From positions 1 to 35,959 of the forward strand of contig JBAYST010000002.1 in NCBI GenBank assembly GCA_041676005.1: a stretch of 35,959 nucleotides of DNA, read 5' to 3'. Positions 24,431 to 31,323 of the stretch are shown here, in pieces (the first letter of the stretch is position 1; each line of letters begins with the position of its first letter). Origin of the DNA: JBAYST01 sp041676005. Lineage in GTDB: Bacteria > Bacillota_I > Bacilli_A > RFN20 > CAG-826. The notes under the pieces are model-generated. The model was not told where the DNA came from. It worked only from the letters and a program-made list of their open reading frames with translations, and made no database searches. The translations under genes and the position numbers were made by a program.

Positions 24431-24446
24431 TGTTTCACGAGGAATA
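24431..24446 (+). other. Degenerate parS-like site over the parA transcription start
   Basis: The 16-mer TGTTTCACGAGGAATA matches 13 of 16 positions of the conserved ParB site TGTTTCACGTGAAACA, with the left half perfect. It lies between the -10 box and the parA start codon, and its right half contains the ribosome site (GAGGAA). It could serve as an autoregulatory ParB site or as a degenerate nucleation site. Confidence 0.45.
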
Positions 24447-24448
24447 GT

Positions 24449-25225
24449 ATGGCTAAAATAATTGCAATTGCTAATCAAAAAGGTGGAGTAGGGAAGACTA
24501 CGACCGCGATTAATCTTTCTGCTGCTTTAGCACATTTTAATCGAAAGGTGCTTTTAATTGATTCCGACCCACAAGGCAATTCCTCTCGCGGTCTTGGAAT
24601 TGATATAACATTGATCAACAAATCTCTTTTTGATGTTTTAATGGGTACTGAATCAATTGAAAGAGTTGTTAAAAAAACCATTGTTAAAAATCTTGACATT
24701 ATTTCCCCAAAACTCATTCTTTCTTCTCTTGAAAGCTCAGTTTCTGGCAAAGTTGAACAACCATTTTTCTTGCTTCGAAAATCTCTTAACGAAATCGAAA
24801 AAAGATATGATTATATCATCGTTGATTGCCCACCTTCATTAGGATTATTAACTGTAAATGCTTTAGTCGCAGCTAATACGATTTTGATTCCTGTTCAATG
24901 CGAATATTTTGCAATGGAAGCAGTTGCGCAAATTCTAGCATCGGTTTCAAGTGTTCAAAATACATATAACTCTCAACTTGGAATAGAAGGGTTCTTATTG
25001 ACGATGTTCGATTCAAAAAATCGTTTGGGTATTGAAATAACCGAACAAATTCGGTCTCTTTTTAAAGAAAACACTTTTTTAACTCAAATTCCTCGTAATG
25101 TTTCAATTCCAGAAAGCAACGCAAAAGGACTTCCTGTTACTTTATATCGCCCATCAAGTAGTGGATCATTAGCATATTTTTCACTTGCAAAAGAGGTCAT
25201 GAATCATGAAAAACGACAAGGATAA
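24449..25225 (+). CDS. parA: Chromosome partitioning ATPase ParA (Soj)
   Basis: This 258-residue protein has the deviant Walker A motif NQKGGVGKTTTAINL (about 9-23), Walker A' VLLIDSDPQGNSSRGL, and Walker B YIIVDCPPSLGLL, typical of small chromosomal ParA/Soj without an N-terminal DNA-binding domain. It binds DNA as an ATP dimer and positions the ParB-parS complex. Its ribosome site AGGAA lies inside the parS-like site. It overlaps parB by 20 bases. Confidence 0.95.
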   Translation: MAKIIAIANQKGGVGKTTTAINLSAALAHFNRKVLLIDSDPQGNSSRGLGIDITLINKSLFDVLMGTESIERVVKKTIVKNLDIISPKLILSSLESSVSGKVEQPFFLLRKSLNEIEKRYDYIIVDCPPSLGLLTVNALVAANTILIPVQCEYFAMEAVAQILASVSSVQNTYNSQLGIEGFLLTMFDSKNRLGIEITEQIRSLFKENTFLTQIPRNVSIPESNAKGLPVTLYRPSSSGSLAYFSLAKEVMNHEKRQG

Positions 25226-26036
25226 AAAACCGATTGTTCGTGTACCTTTATCAAAATTGCTCAAACGTTTTTCAAATGAAAACGTCATTCAGAGCATGGA
25301 GAAAAAATATCAAACATCGTCTCCAAAAAATATCGCGACCAACCTAATTGACGATAATGCTTTCATCCGAAAGGCCAAAATCAACGAAGCGAAATTGCTT
25401 AAAGATTTTTCGGACCTTCCACAAAAGGGAATCAAATCCCCTCTTATTATTAGAACTAAAAAATCTCATTACGAAATTGTTTTAGGACGCCGACGGTTAC
25501 TTGCTGCCAAAAAATTTAATTTGCCTTCTGTCCCGTGTGTTTTAATCGATGTCGGTGACGAAGAAGCATTGCTTTTAATGGTTGCAGATATGCGAGATTC
25601 AATTACTAGAAACATGGTTGAATTTTCCATGGTTTGTAATTTGCTTAAAGAAAAATTCGGGTATTCGCAAAATGATTTGGCGGTTTTAACACATCAAAGT
25701 CGAGCGCAAATCACCAATATCATGAGGTTATTAAATTTGCCTGATAGTGTTTTAATTGATGTTTCGATTGGAAAATTATCTTTTGGACACGCAAAGGCAA
25801 TTATCACCTTACCAGATCAGTTGATTTTAGATTTAGTCTCTCGCATATATAAAGAAAAGCTCTCAGTTCACAATACAGAAAAGATAATTTTTGAATACAA
25901 ACACGGGGTCGATTATTCAATTGAAGAAAAACGAATCTCTGATGCATATCGGTGTAAGACAAATATTTTGAGGAAAAGAATTATTTTGTCTTTTGAAAGC
26001 GAAGAAGATCAAAAAAAGTTTATCAAAAAAATATGA
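25206..26036 (+). CDS. parB: ParB-family partition protein with diverged CTPase motifs
   Basis: This 276-residue protein has an N-terminal ParB domain (about 40-135), a central helix-turn-helix (YSQNDLAVLTHQSRAQITNIMRLLNLP, about 153-179; IGKLSFGHAKAIITLP, 188-203) and a short C-terminal dimerisation region. The DNA-binding part is well conserved. The nucleotide part is not: the GERR motif reads GRRR (94-97), and the ENxxRE segment, aligned on the following N..E, reads DMRDSI (128-133). The N-terminal ParA-activating Lys/Arg-rich stretch is short (KDKKPIVRVPLSKLLKR). It probably spreads from parS, but CTP hydrolysis may be altered. A Noc-like role is possible. Confidence 0.87.
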   Translation: MKNDKDKKPIVRVPLSKLLKRFSNENVIQSMEKKYQTSSPKNIATNLIDDNAFIRKAKINEAKLLKDFSDLPQKGIKSPLIIRTKKSHYEIVLGRRRLLAAKKFNLPSVPCVLIDVGDEEALLLMVADMRDSITRNMVEFSMVCNLLKEKFGYSQNDLAVLTHQSRAQITNIMRLLNLPDSVLIDVSIGKLSFGHAKAIITLPDQLILDLVSRIYKEKLSVHNTEKIIFEYKHGVDYSIEEKRISDAYRCKTNILRKRIILSFESEEDQKKFIKKI

Positions 26037-26048
26037 TTTAAATTTCGC

Positions 26049-26059
26049 TATGTTATAAT
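26049..26059 (+). promoter_or_regulatory. Extended -10 promoter of ribU
   Basis: TATGT-TATAAT (26049-26059) is a consensus extended -10. The start would be near 26066, at the 5' edge of the FMN aptamer. Confidence 0.7.
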
Positions 26060-26063
26060 GATT

Positions 26064-26204
26064 TCGCTTCAGGGCAGGGTGAAATTCCCGACCGGCGGTA
26101 AACTCCGCGAGCCGTAAGGCAGGAATCCGTGAAATTCGGATAGCGATAGTAAAGTCTAGATGGAAGAAGTTTATTTATTTCCCCTGTAGCAGAGGGATTT
26201 TTTT
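26064..26204 (+). promoter_or_regulatory. FMN riboswitch (RFN element) with terminator/SD-masking hairpin
   Basis: The conserved RFN core is plain: AGGGCAGGGTGAAATTCCCG, then ACCGGCGGTAAACTCCGCG, GTGAAATTCGGA and AGTCTAGATGGAAGAAG (ends about 26171). P1 pairs GCTTC with GAAG. Downstream, TCCCCTG (26080 relative: 26180-26186) pairs with CAG-A-GGGA (26190-26197) around a TAG loop, followed by seven T residues to 26204. The 3' arm contains the purine-rich ribosome site AGAGGGA and the T-run touches the ATG. The hairpin could therefore stop transcription, hide the ribosome site, or both, when FMN is bound. Confidence 0.95.
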
Positions 26205-26897
26205 ATGGAAAGTTATGATTTGGTGCGTCTTATTATTGTAATTTTATTGATTGGTGGAGCGGTTTTATATTCGGTTTCAAAATTTATAAAATTCAAAAAT
26301 CCAATTACGAGCAAATTCATTACTCGAACTGCGATTTTTTCTGCATTTGCAACGATATTGTATATCGTTCCATATTTCAAGTTTTCTGTTCCGTTTTTTC
26401 CCGCTTTTTTAGAATTTCATTTCGATGAAATCGCAGTTTTAATCGCCGGATTTGCATACGGTCCTCTTTCTGCATTTTTTGTTGCTTTAGTTAAAACCAT
26501 TATCAAATTACCGATGACAACATCATTAGGAGTAGGTGAGTTAGTGGATTTCATCTATTCTTTAATTTTGGCTATACCAGCGGCGCTTTGGTATAAAAAA
26601 CGGCGTTCACTAAAAGGAGCAATTGTCGGATTATCAATTGGTTTTATTATTCAAGTCATTGCTTCTTCGTTGATCACGAGTTTTTTAATTCTCGACTTTT
26701 ATATTTTCGTGATGGGATTTTCGAAAGAATTACTTTTAGCAATGAGCCAAGCTGCTAATCCTAATCTCACATCTTTAGGCTGGCCATTTTTCTTTTATAT
26801 CGCACTTCCTTTTAACGCTCTAAAAGATGTCGTTGTTATTTTACTCACTTTAGTGCTTTATAAAAAAATTCATCAAGTGATCGAAAAAATTACATAA
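26205..26897 (+). CDS. ribU: ECF transporter S-component for riboflavin, RibU
   Basis: This 230-residue membrane protein has about six hydrophobic helices. After an extra N-terminal helix (about 8-26) comes FITRTAIFSAFATILYIVPYF and the family stretch FPAFLEFHFDEIAVLIAGFAYGPLSAFFVALVKTIIKL (in pieces over about 65-105), with LEF.FDEI typical of RibU. The FMN riboswitch directly upstream identifies the substrate as riboflavin or FMN. It needs the EcfA1A2T motor, encoded at 2485-5008. No riboflavin synthesis genes are in the window, in line with uptake. Confidence 0.93.
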   Translation: MESYDLVRLIIVILLIGGAVLYSVSKFIKFKNPITSKFITRTAIFSAFATILYIVPYFKFSVPFFPAFLEFHFDEIAVLIAGFAYGPLSAFFVALVKTIIKLPMTTSLGVGELVDFIYSLILAIPAALWYKKRRSLKGAIVGLSIGFIIQVIASSLITSFLILDFYIFVMGFSKELLLAMSQAANPNLTSLGWPFFFYIALPFNALKDVVVILLTLVLYKKIHQVIEKIT

Positions 26898-26899
26898 AA

Positions 26900-26928
26900 T
26901 AAAAAAACTAGGCGTGCCTAGTTTTTTT
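26900..26928. terminator. Bidirectional terminator between ribU and ferredoxin
   Basis: AAAAAACTAGGC pairs with GCCTAGTTTTTT across a 2-4-base loop, with A-run and T-run flanks. Confidence 0.92.
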
Positions 26929-26943
26929 GTAAAACGATTAAAA

Positions 26944-27123
26944 TTAATCGATAGTTGAAATAGCCCCTACTGGACAAATATCAACGACCTCTTCGTCACA
27001 TTCACCGGTGATTACTTCTGCGATTCCATCATCATTCATTCTGATGTCGTCAGGGTAATTAGCGGCACAACTACCGCAGCCGATACAAAGGTCTGGGTCT
27101 ATATGAATTTTTTTTCTAGCCAT
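26944..27123 (-). CDS. Single-cluster [4Fe-4S] ferredoxin
   Basis: This 59-residue protein begins MARKKIHIDPDLCIGCGSC and ends in DICPVGAISTID. Cluster ligands are Cys13, Cys16 and Cys19 (C-x2-C-x2-C) and the Cys of the CPVGAI motif. The second set of Cys residues of 2[4Fe-4S] ferredoxins is missing, and YPDDI follows the third Cys. It is an acidic, soluble electron carrier; the partner is unknown. The start is the ATG at 27123: AGGAGG ends seven bases upstream, whereas the alternative TTG six bases earlier would sit on the ribosome site. Confidence 0.92.
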   Translation of the reverse strand: MARKKIHIDPDLCIGCGSCAANYPDDIRMNDDGIAEVITGECDEEVVDICPVGAISTID

Positions 27124-27149
27124 TTTCAATCCTCCTATTGGATGATATA

Positions 27150-27178
27150 AGTATATTTTTTTTCGAACATTTATGCAA
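27150..27178 (-). promoter_or_regulatory. Promoter of the ferredoxin gene
   Basis: On the minus strand TTGCAT (27173-27178), a 17-base spacer and TATACT (27150-27155) precede the ferredoxin start by 26 bases. Confidence 0.68.
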
Positions 27179-27230
27179 CTTTGTTTTGTTGTTTAGCCAG
27201 TTTTTTAAATAAATTTATAGTGTAAAAACA

Positions 27231-27247
27231 TTCTAATTATATTAGAA
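27231..27247. repeat. 17-bp palindrome before the small membrane protein gene
   Basis: TTCTAAT-TAT-ATTAGAA is a perfect 7-3-7 inverted repeat, ending 20 bases before the ATG at 27268. It overlaps a possible -10 (TATATT, 27238-27243), so it may be an operator. I do not recognise the regulator. Confidence 0.45.
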
Positions 27248-27267
27248 TAGAAAAGGAAATTTGAGAC

Positions 27268-27594
27268 ATGGAACAAAATAGGGTAAAAAAGTATAAAGAA
27301 TATCGCGATTCGCTTGGAAAAAAAGAAGACCCTATTTTAAAACCCAAAGAAAAAGAGAAACCTTCATCAGAAGAGTTGATCGATTCTCGTATTTCATCTG
27401 CTCCAAAAACAACGACCTCGATTCCATATGAGCAAATTATGAAGGAAGCAAATTATTCTCAAAACGAAGAAAATTTAATTAGAGAATTAAAGAAAAAAAG
27501 GATTTTCAATATAATTTTATTTTGTATTGGAATTACACTTTTGACGGCAATCATTGTCGTTTCTGGGATTTTAATTTTTAGACAAGGAAGGTAA
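27268..27594 (+). CDS. Small C-terminally anchored membrane protein, unknown function
   Basis: I do not recognise this 108-residue protein. Residues 1-80 are hydrophilic and rich in Lys and Glu, with a Pro-rich part (DPILKPKEKEKPSSEE) and a predicted helix (NENLIRELKKKR-like, about 70-82). Residues about 83-104 form one hydrophobic segment (FNIILFCIGITLLTAIIVV) with four or five residues after it, so the bulk is probably cytoplasmic. AAAAGGAAA precedes the ATG. It is 3 bases before cmk and probably co-transcribed with cmk-der. The palindrome upstream suggests that the operon is regulated. Confidence 0.65.
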   Translation: MEQNRVKKYKEYRDSLGKKEDPILKPKEKEKPSSEELIDSRISSAPKTTTSIPYEQIMKEANYSQNEENLIRELKKKRIFNIILFCIGITLLTAIIVVSGILIFRQGR

Positions 27595-27597
27595 TTT

Positions 27598-28263
27598 ATG
27601 AAAGTTTCTATCGCCATAGATGGGCCAGCAGCAGCTGGTAAATCGACCGTAGCTAAAAAAGTTGCGGAAGTTTTAGGAATTACTTATATCGATACTGGCG
27701 CAATGTATCGAGCTTTTACTTGGTACGCGATGGAAAAAGGAGTGGATTGCCAAAACGAAATCGAATGTGTCAAATTGATTCCCGAGGTCGAAATTGAATT
27801 AAAACCCAATCATATTATTTTTTGCAATGGAAAAGATGTTTCTGAATTAATCAGAATGCCTCGTGTTTCTGCAAATGTTTCTTATATTGCCTCTTATAAA
27901 CAAATTCGTCTTTTTCTTGTCGATCAACAAAGGAAATTGGCAGAACACGAATCAGTTGTCATGGACGGCAGAGATATCGGAACTTATGTTCTTCCAAATG
28001 CAGATGTGAAAATTTACCAAATTGCCACGGTCGAAACTCGCGCAGTGCGGCGCTATGAAGAAAATATTGGCAAAGGGATTGAGTGCAAACTAGAAGACAT
28101 CGAAGAAGATGTCAGAAAAAGAGATTATATAGATTCACACCGAGATTTCGCTCCGTTAAAACCCGCTCCGGATTCTGTATTGTTAGATACTTCGTATTTA
28201 TCAATCAATGAATCTGTCGAAGCTGTTTTAGATATCATCAAGAAAAAAATGGGAGAAAAATAA
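27598..28263 (+). CDS. cmk: Cytidylate kinase
   Basis: This is a 221-residue P-loop kinase. The N-terminus VSIAIDGPAAAGKSTVAKKVAE contains the phosphate-binding loop, YIDTGAMYRAFTWYA is the CMP-binding region, and VVMDGRDIGTYVLPNADVKIY is the second signature. It phosphorylates CMP and dCMP. AAGGAAGG lies upstream. Its stop overlaps the der start by one base (TAATG); the cmk-der neighbourhood is common in Bacilli (with rpsA between in some). Confidence 0.96.
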   Translation: MKVSIAIDGPAAAGKSTVAKKVAEVLGITYIDTGAMYRAFTWYAMEKGVDCQNEIECVKLIPEVEIELKPNHIIFCNGKDVSELIRMPRVSANVSYIASYKQIRLFLVDQQRKLAEHESVVMDGRDIGTYVLPNADVKIYQIATVETRAVRRYEENIGKGIECKLEDIEEDVRKRDYIDSHRDFAPLKPAPDSVLLDTSYLSINESVEAVLDIIKKKMGEK

Positions 28264-29570
28264 TGGCGAACCCGATTGTCGCTATTATCGGGTCACCTAA
28301 TGTCGGTAAATCGACGATTTTTAATCGTATTTTAGGATTTAGACACTCAATTATCGATGATGAAGCCGGGATCACACGTGACCGAATTTACGGAAAGGCT
28401 GTCTGGATCGATAAAACTTTTACAATCATTGACACAGGCGGAGTTGAAGTTGAAAATCGTCCGTTTCAAGAACAAATAAGAATGCAAGTTCAAATGGCGA
28501 TTGATGAGGCTGACATCATTGTTTTTATTGTCGATGGAAAATTAGGAGTGACAAACGATGATCGAATGGTCGCTAAAATGCTTTATAAAATTGATAAACC
28601 AATTATTTTGGCGGTCAATAAAATTGATGATTCACTAGAACTAGGACGTATGAGTGAATTTTATAAACTCGGTTTAGGCGAACCTCTTGCGGTCAGTGGT
28701 GCTCACGGAATTGGAATCGGCGACATGTTAGATAAAATAATCAGCCAAATTCCTGCTCAAGAAGAAGAACATTTCGAAGAATCGATTACTTTTTCTTTAA
28801 TTGGACGCCCAAACGTTGGTAAATCATCTTTGATGAACGCTCTATTAAACAATGAACGCGTTATTGTCAGTGAAATTTCAGGAACAACACGTGATGCTGT
28901 TGATACACCATTTGAAAAAAACGGAAAAAAATATGTTGCAATTGATACGGCAGGGTTAAGAAAACGCGGTAAAATTTACGAAGCGATTGATAAATATGCC
29001 GCATTAAGAGCATTGAGTGCAATTGAAAGAAGCGAAATCGTTTTGCTCCTTATCAACGCCGAAGAAGGAATTCGCGAACAAGATAAAAATATTGTTTCTT
29101 ACGCAGTCGATGCAAACAAAGCGATTATTATTGTCGTTAATAAATGGGATACGATAAAAAAAGATCAATCGACCATGGACAACTATACAAAATTGATTAG
29201 AGCACATTTTCAATTTTTGGATTTTGCCCCGGTTGTTTATGTTTCTGCAAAGAATAAAACACGCATTGAAAAAATATTTAAAGCCATCGAGTTTGTCCAT
29301 GAAGCGTATAACAAACGCATTCCTACCAATGTGCTAAATGAGATTTTTCAAGATGCCCAAATGATGAACGAAGCACCTAACTTCAATGGCGGAAGACTCA
29401 AAATCTATTTTGCAAATCAAGTCGATGTTGCCCCTCCAACATTTGTTTTATTTGTTAATAATCCGAAGTTTATTCATTTCTCATATCGTAGATATCTGGA
29501 AAATAGGCTAAGAGATTCTTTCAATTTTGAAGGCACACCAATCAGGTTTGTCTTAAGACCGAAAACATAA
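28263..29570 (+). CDS. der: Ribosome biogenesis GTPase Der (EngA)
   Basis: This 435-residue protein has two GTPase domains in tandem: G1 motifs GSPNVGKST (about 10-18) and GRPNVGKSS (about 182), DTGG and DTAG G3 motifs, NKID and NKWD G4 motifs. The C-terminal KH-like domain (about 350-435) contains the usual GGRLKIYFANQVDVAPPTFV and FSYRRYLENRLRD. Der is needed for 50S assembly. Length is typical. It starts in the stop of cmk. Confidence 0.97.
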   Translation: MANPIVAIIGSPNVGKSTIFNRILGFRHSIIDDEAGITRDRIYGKAVWIDKTFTIIDTGGVEVENRPFQEQIRMQVQMAIDEADIIVFIVDGKLGVTNDDRMVAKMLYKIDKPIILAVNKIDDSLELGRMSEFYKLGLGEPLAVSGAHGIGIGDMLDKIISQIPAQEEEHFEESITFSLIGRPNVGKSSLMNALLNNERVIVSEISGTTRDAVDTPFEKNGKKYVAIDTAGLRKRGKIYEAIDKYAALRALSAIERSEIVLLLINAEEGIREQDKNIVSYAVDANKAIIIVVNKWDTIKKDQSTMDNYTKLIRAHFQFLDFAPVVYVSAKNKTRIEKIFKAIEFVHEAYNKRIPTNVLNEIFQDAQMMNEAPNFNGGRLKIYFANQVDVAPPTFVLFVNNPKFIHFSYRRYLENRLRDSFNFEGTPIRFVLRPKT

Positions 29571-29575
29571 AAATT

Positions 29576-29604
29576 TTGACATTTTGGGACGATGAGGACA
29601 AAAT
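29576..29604 (+). promoter_or_regulatory. Possible promoter of the HU gene
   Basis: A consensus -35 TTGACA (29576-29581) follows der by 5 bases. At the right distance the -10 is poor (CAAAAT, 29599-29604, spacer 17). Confidence 0.3.
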
Positions 29605-29622
29605 AAATTAAGGAGGCTCACT

Positions 29623-29898
29623 ATGAACAAACTAGAACTAACAGAAAAATTAGTCGCTAAGACTGGTTTAACAAAAAAAGAAGCTGAGGATATCGTTGAG
29701 GTAACCTTGAAGTTAATCGCTGAGGCATTATTAAAAGGCGAAAATGTCAAATTGACAGATTTTGGGACTTTCGAATGCAAAGATCGAAAGGAACGCCAAG
29801 GAACCAATCCTAAAACTGGAGAATTAATTAAAATTCCAGCAAAAAAAGCAGTCTCATTTAAACTCGCTAAAAAACTTAAAGAAAAACTCAACGCATAA
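29623..29898 (+). CDS. hup: Histone-like DNA-binding protein HU
   Basis: This 91-residue protein is of HU length, with two helices (MNKLELTEKLVAKTGLTKKEA), the conserved LTDFGTFECKDRKERQGTNP and the DNA-binding beta-arm (TNPKTGELIKIPAKKAVSFK). It compacts and bends DNA as a dimer. TAAGGAGG (29609-29616) precedes the ATG. It has its own terminator. Confidence 0.95.
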   Translation: MNKLELTEKLVAKTGLTKKEAEDIVEVTLKLIAEALLKGENVKLTDFGTFECKDRKERQGTNPKTGELIKIPAKKAVSFKLAKKLKEKLNA

Positions 29899-29903
29899 TT
29901 TGT

Positions 29904-29936
29904 AAAAAAGAGATTCGTTCGTGAATCTCTTTTTTA
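29904..29936 (+). terminator. Intrinsic terminator of the HU gene
   Basis: AAAAAAGAGATTC (29904-29916) pairs with GAATCTCTTTTTT (29923-29935) around a GTTCGT loop, followed by more T. Confidence 0.93.
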
Positions 29937-29952
29937 TTTTGCCTGAATTGTC

Positions 29953-29967
29953 TAAAATAAGAACATG
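29953..29967 (+). promoter_or_regulatory. -10 box close to the CCA-transferase start, predicted leaderless
   Basis: TAAAAT (29953-29958) ends 6 bases before the ATG at 29965. There is no Shine-Dalgarno in between (AAGAAC), and the strong HU terminator isolates the gene from upstream transcription. A start codon at or next to the transcription start follows. Confidence 0.5.
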
Positions 29968-30648
29968 AACCACAAATTAGATAAATTCATTTATCTGGCA
30001 GATGTGTTTTTTAAACACGGATATAATTTGTATTTGGTTGGAGGATCGGCACGCGATTATCTTTTAAACCGTCCTTTTTCGGACTTTGATGTCGCCACAG
30101 ACGCAAGACCAGATGAAATTGAAGTTTTTCTTCCTGAAATTAAAAAAACTTTTGCAAAATTTGGGACAGTTACCTACGAATTTGAAAAAGAGCATTTCGA
30201 TATCGCTACCTTTCGAAAAGAAAGCTGTTATTTAGATTCGCGGCATCCTTCGCAAATTGAGTTTGTCAAAGATCTAAAAACAGATTATAAAAGACGTGAT
30301 TTCACAATCAATGCAATATATATTGATCGAAATTTAGACATATACGATTTTGGAACTTCGCTTAGTGATTTAAATAATATCTTGATTAGGACAATTGGGA
30401 ATCCAGAAAAAAGATTACGAGAAGACCCATTGAGAATTTTAAGAGCGATTCGCTTTTCACTCGTGCTAGATTTTGAAATTGAAGAAAGTCTTGTCTTTGC
30501 AATTAACAAATACGGTTCCAAACTTTCAGAAATTAAAAATGAAAAAATCAAAGAGGAAATCAAGAAAATGAAAGATGCCGGTGTTTCAATTTATGATATC
30601 AGGAGTGAATTTAAAAAATTCAATGTGCTTCCCGGCCTAAAAATATGA
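29965..30648 (+). CDS. cca: CCA-adding enzyme / poly(A) polymerase family protein, short form
   Basis: This 227-residue protein has the head and neck of a class II tRNA nucleotidyltransferase: LVGGSARDYLLNRPFSDFDVAT with the two metal-binding Asp, RRDFTINAIYID, and REDPLRILRAIRFSLVLDFEIEE. It stops after the neck helices (IKNEKIKEEIKKM), so the body and tail that grip tRNA (normally to about 400 residues) are missing. The stop is followed within 16 bases by dnaD, so there is no remnant of the lost part. All four tRNA genes seen here encode CCA, so the function may be limited to repair. It could also be a non-CCA member of the family. Confidence 0.75.
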   Translation: MNHKLDKFIYLADVFFKHGYNLYLVGGSARDYLLNRPFSDFDVATDARPDEIEVFLPEIKKTFAKFGTVTYEFEKEHFDIATFRKESCYLDSRHPSQIEFVKDLKTDYKRRDFTINAIYIDRNLDIYDFGTSLSDLNNILIRTIGNPEKRLREDPLRILRAIRFSLVLDFEIEESLVFAINKYGSKLSEIKNEKIKEEIKKMKDAGVSIYDIRSEFKKFNVLPGLKI

Positions 30649-30663
30649 TAGGATGTTGACACT

Positions 30664-31323
30664 ATGGTAGGCGAAGCAATTGATTTTAGATTCTTGTTAA
30701 TCGAGAACTATAAAAAATTAAAATTAAATGAAAATGAATTGGCGACTATTTTCATTATTGACCATTTGATTGGACAAGGCAATTCGCTCATTACCGCTGA
30801 TTCTCTTGCTTTAAAAATGACGATGCATGTCAAAGAAATAGATCAAATTCTCGCTGCTCTTTTAAAAAAAGGAGTCATCGATTATGTCAGTGGAGATAAA
30901 AAAACCATCACGACTTTAGAACCATTGAAAAAACGACTTTATCGTGAATTTCAAATTTCTTTAGCAGACGAACAAAAAGCAAACAATTCTCGAGAAATCG
31001 AAGAGGCGTTAACAAATATATATCGTGAATTTCAAAAAAATCTAGGACGTGTTTTGTCACCTTTAGAAATTTCTCGGATTCGCGAATGGGTCTCTTTTGG
31101 TTATAGTGATGAAATGATTATCAACGCTTTAAAAGAAGCGCTCGCCAAAGGAAAAAAATCTCTTCGCTCAGTCGATAAAATATTATTGAGTTGGGTAGCT
31201 AGAGATGATATCGAAGAAGAAGGACATTCACCTTTAAGTGAAAGTTGGAGTAAAAATATCGAAGAGACGATCCGAATCGCCAAAACTCCATGGCTAGTTA
31301 ACGATGACAAAAAAGATAAATAA
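30664..31323 (+). CDS. dnaD: DnaD-like primosome protein
   Basis: This is a 219-residue protein. The N-terminal winged-helix part (about 15-90) ends in KKRLYREFQISL. The C-terminal DnaB2/DnaD domain (about 110-185) has FQKNLGRVLSPLEISRIREWVSFGYSDEMIINALKEAL (split) and the YxxxIxxxW-like close RSVDKILLSWVARDD. It helps load the replicative helicase. The gene order dnaD-nth with recU nearby matches Bacillus. AGGA (30650-30653) lies upstream, with TATGAT at 30644-30649. It overlaps nth by 20 bases. Confidence 0.85.
   Translation: MVGEAIDFRFLLIENYKKLKLNENELATIFIIDHLIGQGNSLITADSLALKMTMHVKEIDQILAALLKKGVIDYVSGDKKTITTLEPLKKRLYREFQISLADEQKANNSREIEEALTNIYREFQKNLGRVLSPLEISRIREWVSFGYSDEMIINALKEALAKGKKSLRSVDKILLSWVARDDIEEEGHSPLSESWSKNIEETIRIAKTPWLVNDDKKDK

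Noticed and set aside
29104..29300. Minus-strand frame inside der
   Set aside because: A Cys/Phe-rich shadow of the der reading frame with no start signal.
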